From Urechis unicinctus (taxonomy: Eukaryota; Annelida; Polychaeta; Xenopneusta; Urechidae): a stretch of DNA of 64,000 nucleotides. Made by a program: the position numbers and the translations under genes. The stretch's first letter is position 1, and every line of letters begins with the position of its first letter. Under the pieces are notes generated by a model. The model did no database searches, had not been told where the DNA came from, and worked only from the letters and a program-made list of their open reading frames with translations. Positions 32,815 to 45,044 of this stretch are shown here, piece after piece. The DNA lies in the NCBI GenBank assembly GCA_034190875.2, contig CM067356.1, positions 53,721,602-53,785,601 on the forward strand. Direction: 5' to 3'.

Positions 32815-33966
32815 AACCTCCCCAGCCACATGATAACCACACTTACCTTCCCAGTCACATGATAATCACACTAACCTCCCCAGCCACATGATAACCACAC
32901 TAACCTCCCCAGCCACATGATAACCACACTAACCTCCCCAGCCACATGATAACCACACTAACCTCCCCACATGATAATCACACTAACCTCCCCAGCCACA
33001 TGATAACACTAACACTAACTAACTTCCCCCAGCCACATGATAATAACCACACACACTAACCTTCCCAGTCACATAATCACACTAACCTCCCCACACTAAA
33101 CCTCCCCACATGATAACCACACTAACCTCCCCAGCCATGATAACCACACTAACCTCCCCAGCCACATGATAACCACACTAACCTCCCCAGTCACATGATC
33201 ATCACACTAACCTCCCCAGCCACATGATAATCATGCTAACCTCCCCAGTCACATGATAACCACACTAACCTCCCCAGCCACATAGCCATAGCCACACTAA
33301 CCTCCCCCCCATGATCACATGACCTCCCCAATCACATGATAACCACCTAACCTCCCAGTCACATGACCTCCCCAGTCACATGATAATCACACTCCCAGTC
33401 ACCTCCCCAGCCACATGATAACTCCCCACACTAACCTCCCCCATGATAATCACACTAACCTGAGCATAACCTCCCCACACTAACCTCCCCAGCCACATGA
33501 TAACCACACTAACCTCCCCAGCCACATGTTAATCACACTAACCTCCCCAGCCACGTCACACTAATCCCAGCCACGTGATAATCACAACCTCCCCAGCCAC
33601 ACACACTAATCACATGATCATCACACACTAACCTCCCCAGCCACATGATAATCACACTAACCTCCCCAGTCACATGATCATCACACTAACCTCCCCAGCC
33701 ACATGATAATCACACTTACCTCCCCAGTCACATGATAACCACACTAACCTCCCCAGCCACATGTTAACCACACTAACCTCCCCAGCCACACGTTATCACC
33801 ACACTTGCCTCCCCAGTCACATGATAACCACACTTACCTCCCCAGCCACATGTCATCACACTAACCTCCCCAGTCACATGATAACCACACTTACCTCCCC
33901 AGCCACATGATAACTACACTTACCTCCCCAGCCACATGATCATCACACTCACCTCCCCAGCCACAC
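32815..33966. repeat. 29-bp minisatellite, about 40 units
   Basis: The unit is built from acctccccagccacatgata followed by accacacta. Many units are internally deleted or swap cc/tc and aa/ca. This is the longest array in the window (about 1.15 kb) and lies downstream of the SLC15A4-like gene. Confidence 0.95.
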
Positions 33967-34197
33967 TAGAGTCGGTGCACAAGGTAGCAACTTTCGTCTT
34001 TATTTCTCATAGGAACCTGATTGATTAATAGAAATAAGTGACGTGAGGAATAATTATGAGCAGCAGCAACAACAAATTTAAATGAATAACCCTATATATA
34101 TAACAGTATAATGTAATAGATGGAACAATAGATCGATAACGCTTCTATTTACTGTCAAGTCTCCTGTTTGATGTCGAGTAGACCCCAGGATTGAGGC

Positions 34198-34270
34198 TAC
34201 TTGGTGGCTTCTGGGGTTACTTGGTGGCTTCTGGGGTTACTTGGTGGCTTCTGGGGTTACTTGGTGGCTT
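34198..34270. repeat. 20-bp tandem repeat, 3.5 copies
   Basis: Perfect copies of ttggtggcttctggggttac. Confidence 0.95.
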
Positions 34271-34435
34271 ACTGCGCTAGTAAGTGCCCTGCCACTAGCT
34301 TCCTTAGGCAGGTTTTAAATGCACTTATCATCATCATTGTCGTCGGTGTTACCTTCATCGGTGGTCGTCTTCTTCTTCTTTTGTATCCTTTATGTAGTTC
34401 GTATCCGATGAAAGCTCCTTTTTCCCAGAGCACCA

Positions 34436-34650
34436 GTACCTACACCTTCAACTGTCTGTACCTACACCTTCAACCGTCTGTACCAACACTTCAACTGTCT
34501 GTTCCTACACCTTCAATTGTCTGTACCTACACCTTCAACTGTCTGTACCTACTTCAACTGTCTGTACCTACACCTTCAATTGTCTGTACCTACACCTTCA
34601 ACTGTCTGTACCTACACCTGCAACTGTCTGTACCTACACCTTCAACTCAC
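34436..34650. repeat. 22-bp minisatellite
   Basis: About ten copies of a 22-bp unit with the core acctacaccttcaactgtc. The 22-bp length cycles the frame, so the plus-strand 200-codon ORF through it (34201-34803) is a composite of repeats, not a gene. Confidence 0.95.
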
Positions 34651-34724
34651 ACTGACCACAGACCAGCCACTACGCCCCCAGCTGCCAAGCCCCCTCCGTT
34701 AGCTACAGCAGCGGCCGACGTCAT

Positions 34725-35110
34725 CGCAGCAGCTAACACATACAAAAAGAAGCCCAATAATATGAAATATGTAAACAGCAATCCACATCGACCTGGCAGC
34801 TAACACATATAAACAGCAGCCTACATCATCCCAGATGCTAAAACACATAAACAACAGTCCACATCATCCCAGCAGCTAACACACATAAACAGCAGCCCAC
34901 ATCATCCCAGCTGCTAACACATGAACAGCAGCCCACCTCATCCCAGCTGTTAACACATAAACAGCAGTCCACATCATCCCATCAGCTAACACACATAAAC
35001 AGCAGCCCACATCATCCCATCAGCTAACACATATAAACAGCAGGTCAAATCATTCCAGCTGCTAACACATAAACAGCAGCCTGCATCATCCCAGGAGCAA
35101 AAGAACCCAG
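34725..35110. repeat. Minisatellite of about 35 bp
   Basis: About ten copies of a unit with taacacataaacagcagccc and acatcatccc. Copies vary in an optional ca and in the last few bases. Confidence 0.9.
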
Positions 35111-35326
35111 CCGCCTTCGCAGCTGCAATGGCTGAATTTGATATCTGTAATTTACTGGACCTAACCTCCTTGGTAGGGGGTCTGGATGTAATGCTTCCGT
35201 ACGACAATCCTGATGATATTTGAACTCCAATATGGCGTAGGTAGCGAAAAAGCTTCTCATTCTATACGGAATGAAACAATTGCGCATTTTCCGACCTGTC
35301 TCAGTACCTCGGAAACCTTGCTACAA

Positions 35327-35371
35327 CCAAGGAGTTACATATAGCCTTCTTTAGTTATGTAACTCCTTGCT
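35327..35371. repeat. Short inverted repeat, 14-bp arms
   Basis: caaggagttacata and its exact reverse complement tatgtaactccttg are separated by about 16 bp. The word cttgctacaac occurs just outside both sides, so the unit may be the remnant of a small inverted-repeat element. Confidence 0.7.
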
Positions 35372-37240
35372 ACAACATACCTCGTGTATTTAAATACAAT
35401 GTTTGCCGGTAGGACAGCGACGGATCTGTCATGTGCACGCCTCTTATTTGTTAAATCTCAAAGATGACAAGCAAATTGTAAAATTTGGAAGCCAGGAGGT
35501 TTGGCTTATTATTGAACAATTATAACTTTTGAAATGAGATGATAAGAAACCATTAACAATTGTTATGACGATATATTGATTAAACTAATATTAACAACAT
35601 CATTGAAAAGGTACGATAGACATAGAAATTAGGGTATGATCTTTTGAAATAACTGCGATGTATGCGTCTACTTGATATTCTACAGATGCAGTGAGTGTAT
35701 CTGCTAAGACAAGATGCGAGAAGCAGAGCGAGCTATTTATAGCACGCGACGGGATTGTACTGGACTTCTCGTACTGTCCGTGATAATCTAGCTCGCTTAC
35801 GTGTGCTAAAGCATTCTAATAAAACATCAAATTGTTCACTTTGGTTTGTGCTCAAGACAGTGACATTCTTTTGTCGTGTAGATTTCCGTTCCTTGAAAAG
35901 TCCTGACCTAGAGACATAAAGTCAATGACAGTTAGGTCTGGTTACCGGACTAGACCTGAGAATGCTTTAAAAAATGTGAGCGTTGTACTTTACTTTATTT
36001 TCAATCGCTCTATTGTCTTGTGAGTTTTCTTGATGAGCTTTATTCTGGGATTGTGGATGATTGTCAATTGCGAATTTATATTTTTGAGTACTCTTTCATT
36101 GGTGTGGTGACGCGTGACAACTGTCGTTTTTGGATTTAATTTGTCGGCGTTGCCTTAATCGTTAGCTGCCGAGTATCAGCCCGGAGCTTTATTCTCCTGG
36201 ATATTCTACCCCTGAAGGAACTTATTGCCAGCCATCTCATTAATCAGTGTAACAGGCCAAGTTATGCTCCCTGTCCAGACTGTACCCGGGGTTAAAGTTG
36301 CCCAGGCTCTATTATACCCGGGTATATACTGGCCTAGGCCAAAATATACCCCCATGGCCAGATTATACGTACCCTTCAGTCACACATACTGTTCAAGGAT
36401 ACAGCATTAAGTTATAGATTTTATTTCACACAATGACAAGAGAACTCTATCCACCACAATTCATAATTTTAATCGCCTAAATGTAAACTCATCAAATGCA
36501 ATTAATCATTACCCAAAATAAATACGATAAAATAAAATATAATAGTTCTGATTCCTGTACACATATCTAGACACAACATTGAAGCGCTCTGACACATTCT
36601 CAAGGTATAATGCATGATCTGTGAAGCTTTGGAGACAAAAACTGGCGGAATATGTTAGCCACTGCATTACCTTCCAGCCTTGGTATGAACTGCTATATCA
36701 CATCCTATTAACTGGCTGTGGCCATGACCTCTGCATCAGTCGCCCATACACCATCCCGTGAAATTCCAGAGACTGTTACTTAGTCATCAACGCTCTGGTT
36801 CAGGTACTGTTAGAGCTTCGCGTGGATGTCAGTGTTCATGTGCTGAGCGACTCGGTCTCGGATGATGTTCTGGTCTGATCCTGTCAGTATGTAACTGATG
36901 GATCGGGAGTAGCAGTTACCATTTCCTTTGATCTTGTACGTTCGTTTAGGCTGTTAAAGTATCGGCTAAAGTATACTGACTAGCAGAGGCCTTAGCGGCT
37001 GGTTCGCTATTGAGGCACGGGAAGAAGGTCTTTCTTAGCTGTATCTCGGCAGCCAGAGGCCACTGAAGGCGAGGAATACCAGTTTGTATAAGAGGCAGTT
37101 AAAGGCGAGGAATTTTGTAGCAGGGGCCCGGAGCAGGGGGTCCAGGTCGTTGCGGAGTTTGAATTCCTGAGCGCTGTCAGAGTGTCAACTTTCTTTGAAG
37201 AAAGGCCATTGGCGGTAGTAGAATAGAGACTGGCGGGGCT
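35372..37240. other. Intergenic DNA
   Basis: No gene recognised. Points seen: inverted words agcgagcta (about 35726) and tagctcgct (about 35789); a cluster of short palindromes rich in cccggg and ggcctaggcc at 36280-36340; and the phrase gttaggtctggttacc (about 35930), which recurs near 54259. Confidence 0.4.
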
Positions 37241-37599
37241 AGATCAATTGAATTATATTTAAAATCTGTAATATAGTCCAATTTCTCTGATGAAGCCAAG
37301 AATCTTAGATGGATTCACCCTTTCAAACAAATCTGAAAGGGTTTGCACCCGGAAGAAGCGATTTCCGATCAGAATAAGGTTAGCTCATTTAATGAGAATG
37401 TGCTTGACGTTGTATGTGCATTGACAAGGAATGCATGCAGTAATGGGCTCATCCCTAAGCAGGAATGCATATAGGTATGGAGTATGGAGTTGTATAGGTA
37501 TGTCCAATACGAGCGCGAGCAAGACTAGGTCCCTCTCTACGGCTGACTCTGCAGCAGTGAGACCACTCCCCAAGACGGGGTTGACTTCCGTGGAGTTTG

Positions 37600-37926
37600 T
37601 TAAGGATGGATTCGTCCCACTGGTCCTGCCATTTCTGTTTGAAAAAATTTGAAGACCTGAGGTTTTAAGTCTGTAAAGGGGACTTTAACCTCGGTCATAT
37701 TCTTGTTGAGCGCTTCCTTGGCAGTTCTGTCTGCACTCTCATTGCCAGGGATACCGACATGGCTCGGAACCCATACACACAAAATATCCTTGCCACGACC
37801 TGTCAATTGTGAGTAAAAAAGCACAATATTTAAAATAAAAACATTTCGGAAATTACTCCCTGCGATTGCCTCCAGAGTAGACAGGGAGTCGGAAAATATA
37901 ACTTTCACTTGAAAGGCCCAGTGCAA
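37600..37926 (-). pseudogene. LINE RNase H domain fragment
   Basis: The frame contains FSDSLSTLEAI and WVPSHVGIPGNESADRTAKEAL, the third and last conserved blocks of type I RNase H. The first Asp block, expected just upstream on the minus strand, is not open in this frame. After the domain the downstream frame is broken. Confidence 0.75.
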
Positions 37927-37948
37927 TAGAGAGAGCTTTTTACAACAA

Positions 37949-38335
37949 TTATCTCAAGAAACTTGTTTTCTTCCACCACAGGAATAACATTGCCATCAAG
38001 GGTGAGGGCTGGGTCTGGATGTAAATTCTCTTGCTGCAAAAATGCATGCAAACAGTTTTCGGTTTCGAAAATTTAAACCCATTTTCATCCGCCCATTTTT
38101 GAATGTTATTGAGGCTAAGTTGGAGCTGCCTCTCAATAGTGTTCATTTTTTTGGATTTAAAATAAATCACAAAATCGTCCACATAGAGTGAAAACTCCAC
38201 ACCTGGCATGACGACATTAACAATACTATTTATTTTAACATTAAAAAGAGTAACAGATCAAATACTTCCCTGTGGGACCCCCATCTCCTGATCATAACTA
38301 TCACAAAGGGTGGTGCCAGCACGGTTTTCTAAAAA
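37949..38335 (-). pseudogene. LINE reverse transcriptase fragment (palm, YVDD)
   Basis: GVPQGS-type sequence near 38270 is followed by MPGVEFSLYVDDFVIYF (38209 downward), so the catalytic YxDD box survives. The preceding fingers and first palm motif are missing: linker-like sequence upstream of 38335 runs directly into the segment just before GVPQG. A stop and frameshift separate the two boxes. Confidence 0.75.
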
Positions 38336-38498
38336 GTTTGGTCATTCGATTTATGTAACTCATTTAGTGTAAAAAGAGAGTTATAATTTTCATCATTGTA
38401 AGATTGAAATTTAGGAACGTTTCGTTCCCGAGGATGTTTGAATTTCTAAAATTTTGTACTGTATTTTTTGGCAGAAGAATTTATTTGGAAGGCATCGA

Positions 38499-38744
38499 CT
38501 AAGTATTGACAATGTCCTTCAAATTCGAAGCTTTAGAACCATCTGGTTTAACCAGATGTGAGAGAGTGTTGCTATTTTCCTTTCCCCTTATCCTACGAAC
38601 CATGTCCCATGCCTTCTTTGTGGAAGTCTTTTTGTTTAATTTCGACACAAAGTTCCAAGACTCACGCTTTCTGGCTTTAATGACGCGTCCAGCTTTGGCT
38701 CGGGCAGCTTTGTACAGTTTCTTATTTGCCTCAGCGGGCCGCAT
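38499..38744 (-). pseudogene. LINE ORF2 linker between endonuclease and RT
   Basis: Lys/Arg-rich segment with KKAWDMVRRIRGK, typical of the region just before the RT fingers in jockey-type ORF2 proteins. It is out of frame with the domains on either side. Confidence 0.6.
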
Positions 38745-38913
38745 TTTGAACCTTTACAGTGCCCGTTTGCGCTCTTTTAAGGCGTCTCGGCATGCATAAA
38801 AAAGCATGGTTGATATATCCTTTTATAATCTGTCAAGGATTTTGGTATATTTTGTGTGGCAATATTAATCATTGAGTTTGTAAAAAAGGATAACGTATCT
38901 TCATTGATATTTA

Positions 38914-39531
38914 CTAAAGTATCTTTGTGCATAATTTTTCTGCACATAGAGGTAAAATTCGGCCAGTTGGCCTTATGCATTTAGCCACCCGCTCAGCAGG
39001 CATAGGCCTGTTAATGTTTAAAAAAATTGGGAAGTGGACACCTCCACATTGGTCCTGACCAACTTCCCAATCAAATTCCATCCCAAGGGATGGAGAGCAG
39101 AGGCTCAGGTTTATGGCAGAGAATGAACCGGTTCCTAGGTGAAGATCTGTTTTAGATTTAATGTTTGATATAGCAAGATCATTTGGTACGATGACATTTT
39201 CTATGTTTTGACCACTGTCGTTGGTGTCCACACATCCCCACAAATCGCTGTGGGCATTGAAATCGCCAAGCAGCAAAAGTGGGAATGGAAGTAGACTGAT
39301 CAAATGATCAATGTCTCTTTGTAAAATGTTGTAGCTTTGTGGTAGGTACAGAGAACTCAAGGTGATGGTTTTGTGTAGGGTAATACTAATGGCAAAAACT
39401 TGAAGAGGTGTGTCTAGAGGAATGGGTTCATGGGGGACACCGTGTTTAACAAGCACAGATGCCCCTCTCACAGCTCCGTCTCTTTGTGATGAAGATGTTT
39501 TATTATAGATGATGTACCCTCTCAGTGACAC
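38914..39531 (-). pseudogene. LINE APE-type endonuclease domain
   Basis: 205-codon frame with LLLGDFNAHSDLWG (the GDFNAH block) and SSLYLP upstream of it. The C-terminal SD/H block is degenerate and the frame runs out before the RT. In active elements this nuclease nicks the target DNA. Confidence 0.75.
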
Positions 39532-39799
39532 TGGATCATTCTATATCAGGAAAGTTTCCTGAAGGCAAACAGCGAAAGGTTGATGGTCATAAAGATGAGA
39601 TTTGAACTCATCATAGTAGGCCCGAAATCTTTGACAGTTTATTTTGCATCGGGGGAGTTTTTTAGTTGCCCTAGACGGACGTCTAGGACTGGTCGATTCG
39701 GATCCCGGCTTGGAGGATGATGGTAGGTCATGGTCAGTATCTTGTTTGTGTTGTTATTGTTATTGATGTTATTTAATTTATCTGAGGATCTATTGATGA

Positions 39800-39912
39800 A
39801 CAGATCCTCGGCGAGTTGCTGGTCTCAACATATCCTCGGCGAGTTGCTGGTCTCAACATATCCTCGGCGAGTTGCTGGTCTCAACATATCCTCGACGAGT
39901 TGCTGGTCTCAG
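39800..39912. repeat. 28-bp tandem repeat inside the LINE
   Basis: Four copies of a 28-bp unit containing ctcggcgagttgctggtctc, at the ORF1/ORF2 boundary. It looks like a secondary expansion in this copy. Confidence 0.9.
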
Positions 39913-40714
39913 GCCATGTGTAGTCTGTCTTGGTAGCAATGGACTGGGAGGATTCAGCCACAGGTTTAGTCCCTATCACTACGCCAGCATATGAGCCTTC
40001 AGGGGGTGCCTGACCCTCAACCAGCTTTCTCGCCCCGGGATAGGAAATATTCATGGAGTGCTTAAGTTTTTGAATATTCTTTTCTGTATTCCATTTAGGG
40101 CAACCTCTTGAATATGCTGGATAGTTCCCCTTGCAGTTTGCACAGCATACAGTATTGGAACAAGTGGAATCATCATGATCCCCTTCGCCACAACTTGCAC
40201 ATGTGGGTTTTCGTGAGCAGCGGCTCTTGTGGTGTCCACATTTCTGGCATTTGAAACAACGCAGAGGGTTTGGAATGTATTGCTCCACAGGGACATTTAA
40301 ATAGCCGACCTTGAGGTTAAATGGGAGTTGTGTGCTATTGAAAGCTACAATGAAGGTCTCTGTGGCAACTCTTTTGTTCTCCCTCATTGTTGTAATTTTG
40401 TGCTCTTCTGTGACTGACTGTGATGATAACTCCTAACGGATTTCATCTTCGCCACAGTGTTTGAGTTCATGGCATCTGATGATACCTTTTTTGTGGTTGA
40501 GTGTACGATGAGGTGACACCTTAATAGGGACGCCGGCAAGAGCCGTGAATCTAAGCAAGCAGGTTGAATGTACCTTCTTCTTCAATACGATAAAAAAACC
40601 ACAAAGAATCTTTCTTAAGTCTTGGGCTTCCCCGGCCAAACCTTGAATCCCTTTGCCAACGGCAAAAGGGGACAGTTTTGTGACAGGTTTGGCCTCATCC
40701 ATATTCTCAACCAC
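39881..40714 (-). pseudogene. LINE ORF1 (nucleic-acid-binding, CCHC knuckles)
   Basis: Two adjoining frames (40714-40433 and 40387-39881) separated by a stop. The second carries CFKCQKCGHHKSRC, CASCGEGDHDDSTC and CANCKGNYPAYSRGC, which are three Cys-His knuckles. The first has KPVTKLSPFAVGKGIQGLAG, a signature I recall from mollusc LINE ORF1 proteins. ORF1 binds the element RNA. Confidence 0.75.
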
Positions 40715-41030
40715 AAGGAAGCGAGGCCAACTTGCGGTTGATTCAGTATCCGTGTAAGAATCAGTTTCTAATGCGTGCTTCCGTTTTCGTTGATTTTATT
40801 GTTATTCAGCCATAACGGATGTTGATGGTTTCATCACCAGTGCTCCCAACCCACCATGGAGCCCAACAGGGGACGTCAGAGGTGTGCGACTCAACCAGCA
40901 CACATGGCGCCTGAGATACACTGGTATAATACTCAAGCCAAAGTTGTTCACTCGGGATACAAGTTACTGAAAAATAGGGAAGCGAGTAAAAAAAAAAGGA
41001 TGAAAGAGACAATAAGTAATGACAAATTTT

Positions 41031-41545
41031 TATCCTAGAGCATGTCATCAGCAGCCGATTGACTGGACCAGACCATGTCATCAGCAGCCGATTGACTGGA
41101 CCAGACCATGTCATCACCAGCCGATTGACTGGACCAGACCATGTCATCAGCAGCCGATTGACTGGACCAGACCATGTAATCAGCAGCCGATTGACTGGAC
41201 CAGACCATGTTTCCGATTGACTGGACCTAACCAGTCATCACCAGCCGATTGACTGGACCAGACCATGTCATCACCAGCCGATCGACCAGACCATGTCATC
41301 ACCAGTCGATTGACTGGACCAGACCATGTCCTCACCAGCTGATTGACTGGACCAGACCATGTCATCACCAGCCGATTGTGTGTTGCAGATATAGCGTCGC
41401 AAGGACTGGTCCACTCAACCACCAGGATCCCATCGTCCACCGACACGAGTCGCAACCTACGGCCAACAGGTTGCCCCCTATAAGTCGCCTTTTACGACAT
41501 GCAGGAGGATACAGTGGATATATTGTACCCCCGGACCCATAGGTG
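41031..41545 (-). mobile_element. SINE-like dispersed repeat, copy 3, internally expanded
   Basis: It starts with cctagagcatgtcatcagcag and ends with cccccggacccatag. The blocks ccaccaggatcccatcg, ggccaacaggttgccccc and acatgcaggaggatacagtgg match the copies at 17975 and 18841. An internal block is expanded into a minisatellite (41040-41375), making this copy about 300 bp longer than its relatives. Confidence 0.65.
41040..41375. repeat. 33-bp minisatellite nested in a SINE copy
   Basis: About ten copies of a 33-bp unit with gccgattgactggaccagac. In the unexpanded SINE copy at 17975 the equivalent block occurs once (gccattggattggacctggc). Confidence 0.9.
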
Positions 41546-43945
41546 GGACCATTTGCACAGATATGGGCTGGTGAGCACCCCGTGGTTGATCTAAAAATGC
41601 ACTTAAAAATGGGGGTTCCTGTTCTGGCTACTTGCCACCTGGCAGAGACCGCATAGCAGCTTGCGTCAAGTGGGACCAAGCAAACAAATGTAACGCATCA
41701 CACTTTTTGGGGAAAATCCTGCTTAGACCAATCAAGCATGCAATACAACCAGGAATATACAGTTTTAGGGTGGGCTGGGAAATCCCCAGCGCTAATTTCA
41801 GTGCGCCTCGCATTGTGCGCCATTCATAAAATGGCTCGACGCTGCCTCTGAAATAGGGTGCAGAAAAGCACAACGGTGGCCTTCTGAGAGGGCGTGCAGT
41901 CATGCACGATGAAAAAACCCACATCAGCATTTTAGGGGTGCATAAAAAATGACTCAAATCGACTTTCTGCGGCAGGCCAATCCCAAGTTCTCTTAACTTG
42001 ACAAGAGTGAATCAGTCTGTGTTTTGAGGTTGAGCGATGTCATTCACATTGTCGCAGGTGTAGAAGCAGGAGCAACCAATTCTTTTCTGATGTCTTCCTC
42101 ACAGTTTAAACTCATGATTCGAAATATTACCCTGTTCAAGTGCTGTCGACCAAATGTCAGCAATGGTATTCAATTTGCTCTTCACCAGAACGCGGATCTG
42201 ATCATATTTTGAAGGTCAGTCGGCGACTTACAAATTTCCCAGCATTACCAAGTAGTCCACAAGCGTTCCTAGTAAGACCCAACACAGTGGCAATAGGAAT
42301 TGCAACTATTGTAGACATTACACCAACGCCCACTTGCGCCAAGGCACATACCAACAGTAACTAAAGCAGTGTCTACTGTATCCAATGAGTTAACTGCATG
42401 CCTATATTGCATGTACATAGTAGACTTTTTTCGAGGTATTGCTTCTTGAGGCTGATCTCATTCAACGGATAGGAGTGCCCTGGAGTGCCACCAGTGGGGG
42501 CAACCCTGGGTAAATGCTGGGTGTGGTTGGTGTCTTCGTGACTATATGGTTTAAAGGATAATTTCAATTAACAGTGAAACTACTGACCCATAGCTGACTC
42601 CAGAAGTGTGTTAGATATTTTTATGTATATATGCTCGTCCCTTGAAATTGTTACATAATAACTGGTCTTTGGGACATGATTAACTCGAACAGTTACACAA
42701 GATGGTGAGACTCGGCAGTTGATAGTTAGTCACATACGCGTGGCGCCGGCATAGGATATCCACGATCAGAACAATTCGTGCGATCTGTTATCCAATGTCC
42801 CTTTTTCGTCTGCCCAAATAGTAACGAGGGGATTCATTGAGGTAATGGCCATGCCTTTCAGGTTGCGTCGCACATTAACGTGGGTCTTCTTTGAATATTC
42901 GACCAGGTCGAATTGATCGCTCTCCATTTTAGGTCTGAGTCCATAGATACTCGCTTTTATTGACATCTCGTAAATTCAGGAACAACGCTAACAAGAAGGT
43001 CAGGGGTGTCCAATAGGCTACCTTTATTGTCCCGCAACTGAACTCATGCACAGGTCAGCCAATAACACGGGTAATATGCCTATTTGAAGCATGAACATCC
43101 AAATCAAGACCTCCTGATGAAGAACGCTGAAACTCCTTTTCCAGCAGTTTCTGTCCGCCACCTGATGTACTTACTTTTTTCCAAGATTGTACCAGGCCAC
43201 AGTATAGATGATTGACCTGAGGCCTATGCAAACATCACCTTCAGTGTTGACAATAGGATTTTGCAGGGGTACAGCATCCCTCCTCTGAACATTTGTCATG
43301 GTTTGATGCGTCTTTGAGGCGGAAAAGGCTACAAAGCCAGGGTTGGCCCAGAAAAGCATCATCCAGTCGTTTCAGGGAAAAAATATGCGCTGTTACTGCA
43401 CCTGGCACAGAGGTTCAAGGCAGACAAGGCCTGGAGAATCTTTATCCTCGACGCGTCTTATCCTCGACACGTCTATGGGCATTCAATGACCCATCGGACC
43501 TATGTCTAGGCGCTGCTTGGGGCACAGGCACAGACCCGGTACTGACACTGCATTCGACGCTATGAAGCAGTTTTTGACCAACTTTGAAGAGGCGATTGAA
43601 AGTTGAGCAACTCATGATAGAATGGAGCCAATAATCCCCGGGCGTGCTGTCTAACAGGCCACGTCTTTCAGAGCATTTGCCAAGGAGACCAGCTGCTTTT
43701 TTTATCCACTTGTCAGCTAGTGTTGGTGTCGGGGTTATCAAGTGCAAGTACCAGGGTGCCCAACCGCAGTGAGGATATAGGCGATTGTAACCCCAAGCTC
43801 GCAGAACAGGGTGCGGATAAGCTCAGCCAGCATTGTGTCCTCATGAAAAATTCTGTTGATTGTCTCCCTGATGCTGTTCATTTGGGTTCGCACTCAGGGT
43901 ATATGCAGCCTGATGGAGTCTTGCAAGCTCCAGCTGTTGGAGTAG
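41546..43945. other. Broken ORFs of unknown origin, possibly part of a virus-like element
   Basis: Short frames on the minus strand (41628-41957, 42766-42966, 43171-43362, 43442-43747) have non-repetitive, protein-like composition but no domain I recognise. They adjoin the virus-like fragments that follow and may be eroded structural genes of the same element; that is inference from position only. Confidence 0.3.
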
Positions 43946-44314
43946 TCACCTAGCAGCTCCTAGCAGCTCCACCTGGCAGCTCCACCTGGCAGCTCCACCT
44001 GACAGCTCCACCTGCTTACGCTTCCGACTGTCAATATGCTTGTCTATTTCGTTAAGCCGCGCTAGATTCTTAAAAAACTCGCTTCGCTGGGTTATCATGG
44101 AATTGTTAAGCACTACAACGTCTCCGAAGGTAGATGAAATGTTGTATGTGTCAGTTACAGCCTGAACTGTCCCACGGACGACATCTGCAGTCTCTGTTAC
44201 GACATGATCCAGGTCTTGCAGTGGTACAATCTCTACAGCCCTAGAGGCCTTTGAAAGAATTTCACGTGTAGTTTGCAAGGCTGCTGCTGCCTTTTTGGTT
44301 AGTTCAGGGATCAC
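43946..44314 (-). pseudogene. Unrecognised ORF, possibly virus-like structural gene
   Basis: A 122-codon frame, predicted mostly helical and rich in Ala, Val and charged residues, ending in a repetitive tail made by a short tandem repeat (agctccacctgg). It reads away from the ATPase-like fragment on the other strand, so the two could have been divergent genes of one element. No domain was recognised. Confidence 0.3.
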
Positions 44315-44469
44315 CCTCAGTACCCGGGCAAGCTGTACACCGCACCTCTTAACGACATTAGTCGAGAGGAATTTGTTAGGATCGTCCTTCCAGGTCAGAA
44401 GCTTCTACCCGTGGCCCCACTTAACCTAAAGTTCAACCTGGGTGTGGGCCGTTCCCACGGTGTACGTTG

Positions 44470-44835
44470 TTAACCCTGGAGAGCGGCTCCATTGCTGTCT
44501 GAGGGCTTTGTACCAGCAGTTTCAGGGTGAGCGCACCCTGTACATTATTGACGACTGCTCTGCTGCATAAGCACTGACAAAGGATGAGACGTGCTGTCAG
44601 AGCTGGCCTTTAGAGGCCGCCATGCGAAGCAAAGTGTCTGGGTCCTCAACCAAAAGTACAACTCTGTGCTGAAGGACCTAACTGAGCAAACCCGCTGGGT
44701 CGTGCTCATTTACACCAAAGACCGTGACTCGTTTGAAGACGTTCTGCTTGAGAATAATGTGATCACGACAAGGGTAGAATGTGCCGCAGTACGCCAAGCT
44801 ACTGGCAGAGACCAAGGACAAAAAATTTCTACTGA
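44470..44835 (+). pseudogene. ATPase-like fragment (Walker B region), virus-like
   Basis: A hydrophobic strand followed by DDCS (near 44550) looks like a Walker B box. A 107-codon frame from 44591 continues with SELAFRGRHAKQSVWVLNQ and a charged C-terminal part. This order is reminiscent of the DNA-packaging ATPases of Maverick/Polinton-type elements and related large DNA viruses. The Walker A region is not recognisable, and stops and frameshifts break the frame near 44563 and 44790. The assignment is tentative. Confidence 0.35.
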
Positions 44836-44875
44836 CCACCGATCAACATACCACATATGGAGTTGTTCGTGGCGG

Positions 44876-44912
44876 GGGTTGGGGGTGGGGGGGGGTGGGG
44901 TGGGGTGCCCTT
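44876..44912 (+). repeat. G-rich tract with G-quadruplex potential
   Basis: Consecutive runs of three or more G (gggggttgggggtggggggg and more) meet the usual G3+N1-7 rule on the plus strand. Confidence 0.7.
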
Positions 44913-45044
44913 AAACTATCTTGATCATGACCACACTGATAAAAACTGTGCCAGCAGTTGCTGGGTTAGGCGTTATTGTCTGCGTAGCATTCCATACATT
45001 ACACTTTGACGGCGTTTATTAGAAACAGCACGGCTGATTGCAAG

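Larger units (their letters stand above)
37245..40800 (-). mobile_element. Non-LTR retrotransposon (jockey/I-like), decayed
   Basis: Minus-strand order is ORF1 with CCHC knuckles, APE-type endonuclease, reverse transcriptase, RNase H, then a short 3' region. An RNase H after the RT favours an I/Nimb- or jockey-related clade. Each ORF is interrupted by stops or frameshifts, and part of the RT is deleted near 38335. I found no target-site duplication or poly(A) tail; both ends are approximate. It is a dead copy. Confidence 0.8.

Noticed and set aside
34201..34803. 200-codon plus-strand ORF
   Set aside because: Composed of three different tandem repeats and low-complexity sequence.
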